Part shown: positions 56,783 through 60,000 of the stretch, in pieces
How the letters are laid out: every line of letters begins with the position of its first letter
Numbering within the stretch: the first letter of the stretch is position 1
Made by a program: the position numbers and the translations under genes
The notes under the pieces: model-generated
Databases searched by the model: none
What the model was told of the DNA's origin: nothing
The model's input: only the letters and a program-made list of their open reading frames with translations
From: Nymphaea colorata
Taxonomy: Eukaryota > Streptophyta > Magnoliopsida > Nymphaeales > Nymphaeaceae
Reading direction: 5' to 3'
Assembly: GCF_008831285.2 (NCBI RefSeq)
Contig: NC_045139.1
Span: 3,234,704 to 3,294,703 of the forward strand
Length of the DNA: 60,000 nucleotides

Positions 56783-57049
56783 CTATGAATTCCACCTGCA
56801 AGCTTCAATCAAATCGAAGAGAACCACAACAGCAGCAGTGGGTAGGCTCAAACCAACAAGCATTAGTATCCCCACAGCAACACTTGGCTTTGTGCTCATG
56901 AAAAACCTCTGAAACTTCCCCACCCCATCAAACATATCAGAATAATACCAGACAGAGTACCTCTTCTCCCAGTCCATCCATTCATCAGCAACACCATAAT
57001 TGCTATCCACCAATCTCATCACACGAATCCTCTTCTGCAGTGTAATCAT
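56783..57049 (-). CDS. Small single-helix membrane protein, family copy 4
   Basis: 88 codons from the ATG at 57047-57049. The core matches copy 1: MITLQKRIRVMRLVDSNYG, WMDWEKRYSVWYYSDMFDGVGK, FQRFFMSTKPSVAVG, then helix ILMLVGLSLPTAAVVVLFDLIEA and a stop directly after CRWNS. The frame is intact through the helix, and the sequence has diverged far from copy 1 while keeping the WEKxY, STxPSV and SLPTAA positions, which suggests selection. Upstream in the same frame GRTVYGN corresponds to GRMVDEN of copy 1. A stop lies 17 codons before the ATG, so the N-terminal part seen in copy 1 is either shortened or on another exon. No function is known to me. Confidence 0.5.
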   Translation of the reverse strand: MITLQKRIRVMRLVDSNYGVADEWMDWEKRYSVWYYSDMFDGVGKFQRFFMSTKPSVAVGILMLVGLSLPTAAVVVLFDLIEACRWNS

Positions 57050-57109
57050 GTTGCCGTAGACAGTCCGGCCGGCGATCTTCTGGTACCGGTGCCGCTTATA
57101 CTATGCAGT

Positions 57110-60000
57110 GACTATGCAGCACAAGTACTGTCATCTAATTTATACGCCTAAACTGCTAGCCGGAGCTAGGCGGCCTGAAAAGAAAGGAATTGGACCTAGC
57201 TGCATTCTGTGGTTGCTATAACGGTGCTTTATATTCAAAGTGGCACCATGAGAATCATTGAGAGGGGGATGCTCTTTATAGATTCAGACTGAGTAAGATA
57301 TTTTCCTGGAAAATGGGGCATATGTACAAAGAAAATTGCAACCTTTTCACGTCTTTGTCCCAATATGACTTCCCAGAATTATTTGCAGACATGATGGTTG
57401 ATGGATGGTGACACTGCGATGGGTCTAATCCAAACGTTACGAAACTAGTTTCTGTCTAACCTCAACCTTGCTTGATTTTGTAATTGACTCTGTTAATCAG
57501 TTGCATTCAGCCGGACCCGAATTCTGATGTAAGTGTTCATACATGATCTGTTGCTAACCCAGAGCTAAAGGAAGGCAGTTCCATTGTCTGCAAATTGTCC
57601 GGGGTCCGACTGATCAGCTCTTCCCCGGAGCTCTGTTCTGTTGTTCCACCAATTTGGTGGTACCAAATTGTTGAAACAGCAAAGAAACCATAAATTTGTT
57701 CTTTGGTGTATTTAAAGGTGGCGCTTGCGTCTGTTCCAGCTGCACTATAATGCTAGCCAATCACCCTCTTCTAGGAGGTACAACCTGCTTTGGCCTTGCA
57801 GCAAGAAACAGTTCATAATTTCTGATCAAGAACCCATGGTTTCCAACAACTTGGTGAAGAACCATCTCGGCTAGATGGCAGATTGGCTTCTATATAATGC
57901 ATCAAAATTGGAACTAATTAAATTCAGGAAATCCTTGAATGTTGCTTATTGTAGATTAACCATTCAATGTACAATTCAGAAGTGAATCGTGACAGGGTTG
58001 GAGCTGTAGTTACACCTTGCAGAAAATGGATGGAACACTCTATCTCCAGCTCTTTCCATTTTCTCTTGTTAACTAAACCCTTTCCTTTTACCTGACTGTA
58101 GAATGCAAAAAACTGTTCCCTGATCCTCATGGTAGCAAAGCACAAACCTTCAGGCCGTTCCTAAATCCGGCAAATATATGTGGATTTAGCTTACGAAAGG
58201 AGTAAGAACAATGAGAATGGAACCAAGACTGTGCACTTACAGTCAACACCTGCCCCAGCATGCCAATCCTTTCAATCCGATGGTTCAACTTTGAAATAAA
58301 ATTTTAATGGATAAATTTGTATACCAACCTACAAGTTGGTCGAAGAGCTCCAACAAATGGACCCAACTGATATGGGGACACTAAATTATCACAACCAAAA
58401 TACTGTGTTTGTTGTGCATGAAACACTTATGATGAATTACAACAATGTCGATGACTACTCTTACTCATTACAAGAACCAAACAAGTCTGTCTAGTTGGCA
58501 ATTTTGTTGCTAGTGGGCTAAGGTTTTCCTTATTAATATTGATTAAGAAGAAAATTCAGATATTTTTTCTTATTTAGGAACTCTTAGCTGAAGGATTGCT
58601 TGAGATTCAGTCTGTCAAGCAAATATGAAGACAGTAGCTACACTTAAAAAGGCCACATGACGGAGGAAAGGTTTATCCGTAAAAATTATTAACTGTTGTA
58701 TATATCCCTGACATATTGAGTCTCAAGCTGCCCTTCTGCTAGGAGGTTCATCAATAAGAAAAATTGTCTATAGTTACCTCTTTGATCGATATTAATAATG
58801 AAATGTACCCTATGCTTATGAAGAAAATGAAAAGAACATGAGTTTTGGCGTTATGCACTCAACTCCAAATCTTACATTGGTCGACTATAGCAAGCATCAA
58901 TTTCTCGTTCAGAAACTTACGTTTTATATATACACAGTATGTTCAATATCACTGTTATTATCAATTTTTTACGGTCAGGAACTCTTGAGGGACCAGACCA
59001 CTTAAACTGGAGTAGTTACCTTGCATGTACAATTATGATACATTTTATCTCCCATATATACATCCAACAACCATAATTGTTATGTATACCATTTTTATAA
59101 GAGCAACCGTGTGAATTCTAGAGTAGCTCTTGTATATGCTTTAGTAGGTTAGACATTTTGAGTTGGGTTATGCGCATCGGTTATTCAAAACAGAGGTCCT
59201 TTGGCTTGATCCTAGAAAAAGCATATGAACAAATTCATGAAGAAGTGCTCTTGTCAATGTTTTATATATTTAAACCTGTCATTTTTTCTATGTGAAATTA
59301 TGACTTATTGGTACAGACATCTTCTGCTACATCATTTTTATGAAAGCAGACGGACTGGAGGGATATAATATGGGGAAGACATAATTTGATCATGGAGAAT
59401 GGGGGCCCTACCTTACGGCATCATTCATGCTCGTAATTTCTTAGTCCTTATAATCAAAATATTCATCAACATAAAAGGTCAATTTCAGAACATGATTTGA
59501 CAGCGGAATGAGGATCGGATGCAGGTAATTACTGATACTCTTCGAACGTCAATCTTAAATTTTCTTTTCTAAATTTTTATAGTACTGTGGAAGCAATCTT
59601 TATCTTCCAAAACTTACCAATCTGTTCTTGGCTATGCTATGCTTATTTGGACATTTCTGATTATATAACCCATAAATTTCAAAATTTTAAATGGTCAAAT
59701 TTCGTTTGTTCTTAGAAATTATTGTTCACACATTTATGAAGCCCATCCGGAAGTGGTATGTAGGTTTCGAACCATAGTGAATCCATATGTACAGTAAAAA
59801 TTTGGATAAAATAAGCTGCGAAAGAAGCCCACAATTTTGATCCTGAAAATGTAAACGATGCATCTCTTTTCTCACAGCTGTTTATTAGGCGCCATGCTTT
59901 TGATCGTATGGTCGTTTCAATCGTGGATTTTTTGGTGCTATCAAAATTGGCAGGCACTTGGAAAGCCTGCTCTGCTCTGTCTCACATGAAACCAAACAAT
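57110..60000. other. Intergenic DNA, no gene recognised
   Basis: Short frames on the - strand at 57924-58145 (73 codons) and 59712-59957 (81 codons) have ordinary composition but no domain I know and no splice-site support. The 5' side of small membrane protein copy 4 (57110-57350) probably includes its promoter, without a clear TATA match. No repeat of note. Confidence 0.45.

Overview
This is a stretch of plant nuclear genome. Long (AT)n microsatellites, very AT-rich intergenic DNA, GT-AG introns, many small transposon relics with target-site duplications, and above all a TIR-NBS-LRR (TNL) immune receptor gene mark it as a flowering plant. Grasses and most other monocots lack TNLs, so a eudicot or an early-diverging angiosperm is the best guess; I cannot name the species from sequence alone.

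The window is a tandem TNL cluster on the + strand, interleaved with a family of small one-helix membrane protein genes on the - strand. (1) Bases 1-646 are the last intron and last exon of a TNL whose body lies outside the window. (2) Bases 15568-17455 are a TNL relic in which the start of the first exon is joined directly to the end of the LRR region. (3) Bases 21695-30898 are a complete TNL gene that I model as seven exons and about 1847 residues: N-terminal membrane anchor, TIR, NB-ARC, three repeated LRR exon modules, and a post-LRR domain. (4) Bases 32405-32515 look like an orphan copy of the TNL upstream region. The small membrane protein genes are at 6291-6950 (longest), 32768-33289 (3' end lost), 44572-44822 (pseudogene) and 56783-57049. 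TNL and small gene are convergent and share duplicated flanks, so they were duplicated together.

From about 34.5 kb on, the window is mostly transposon graveyard. It holds a solo LTR with a perfect 5-bp target duplication, an isolated exon resembling the plant REC/TSS (clustered-mitochondria-like) family, a hAT-type MITE with a perfect 8-bp duplication, a CACTA-type terminus followed by five 119-bp subterminal repeats, a PIF/Harbinger-like element with TTA duplications that carries non-transposon sequence, and a hAT-type element nested in an older GC-rich repeat with a perfect 8-bp duplication. A roughly 100-bp piece of plastid atpI lies at 14.5 kb. From 57.1 to 60 kb I see no recognisable gene.

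Functionally, the complete TNL is predicted to be a membrane-anchored intracellular immune receptor with an intact TIR NADase glutamate and intact nucleotide-binding motifs. The small membrane protein has no function I can assign; its co-duplication with the TNL is only suggestive. No single new system is obvious. The most original observations are the modular growth of the LRR by exon triplication, the co-duplicated TNL/small-protein pair, and the block order rearrangement between the copies.
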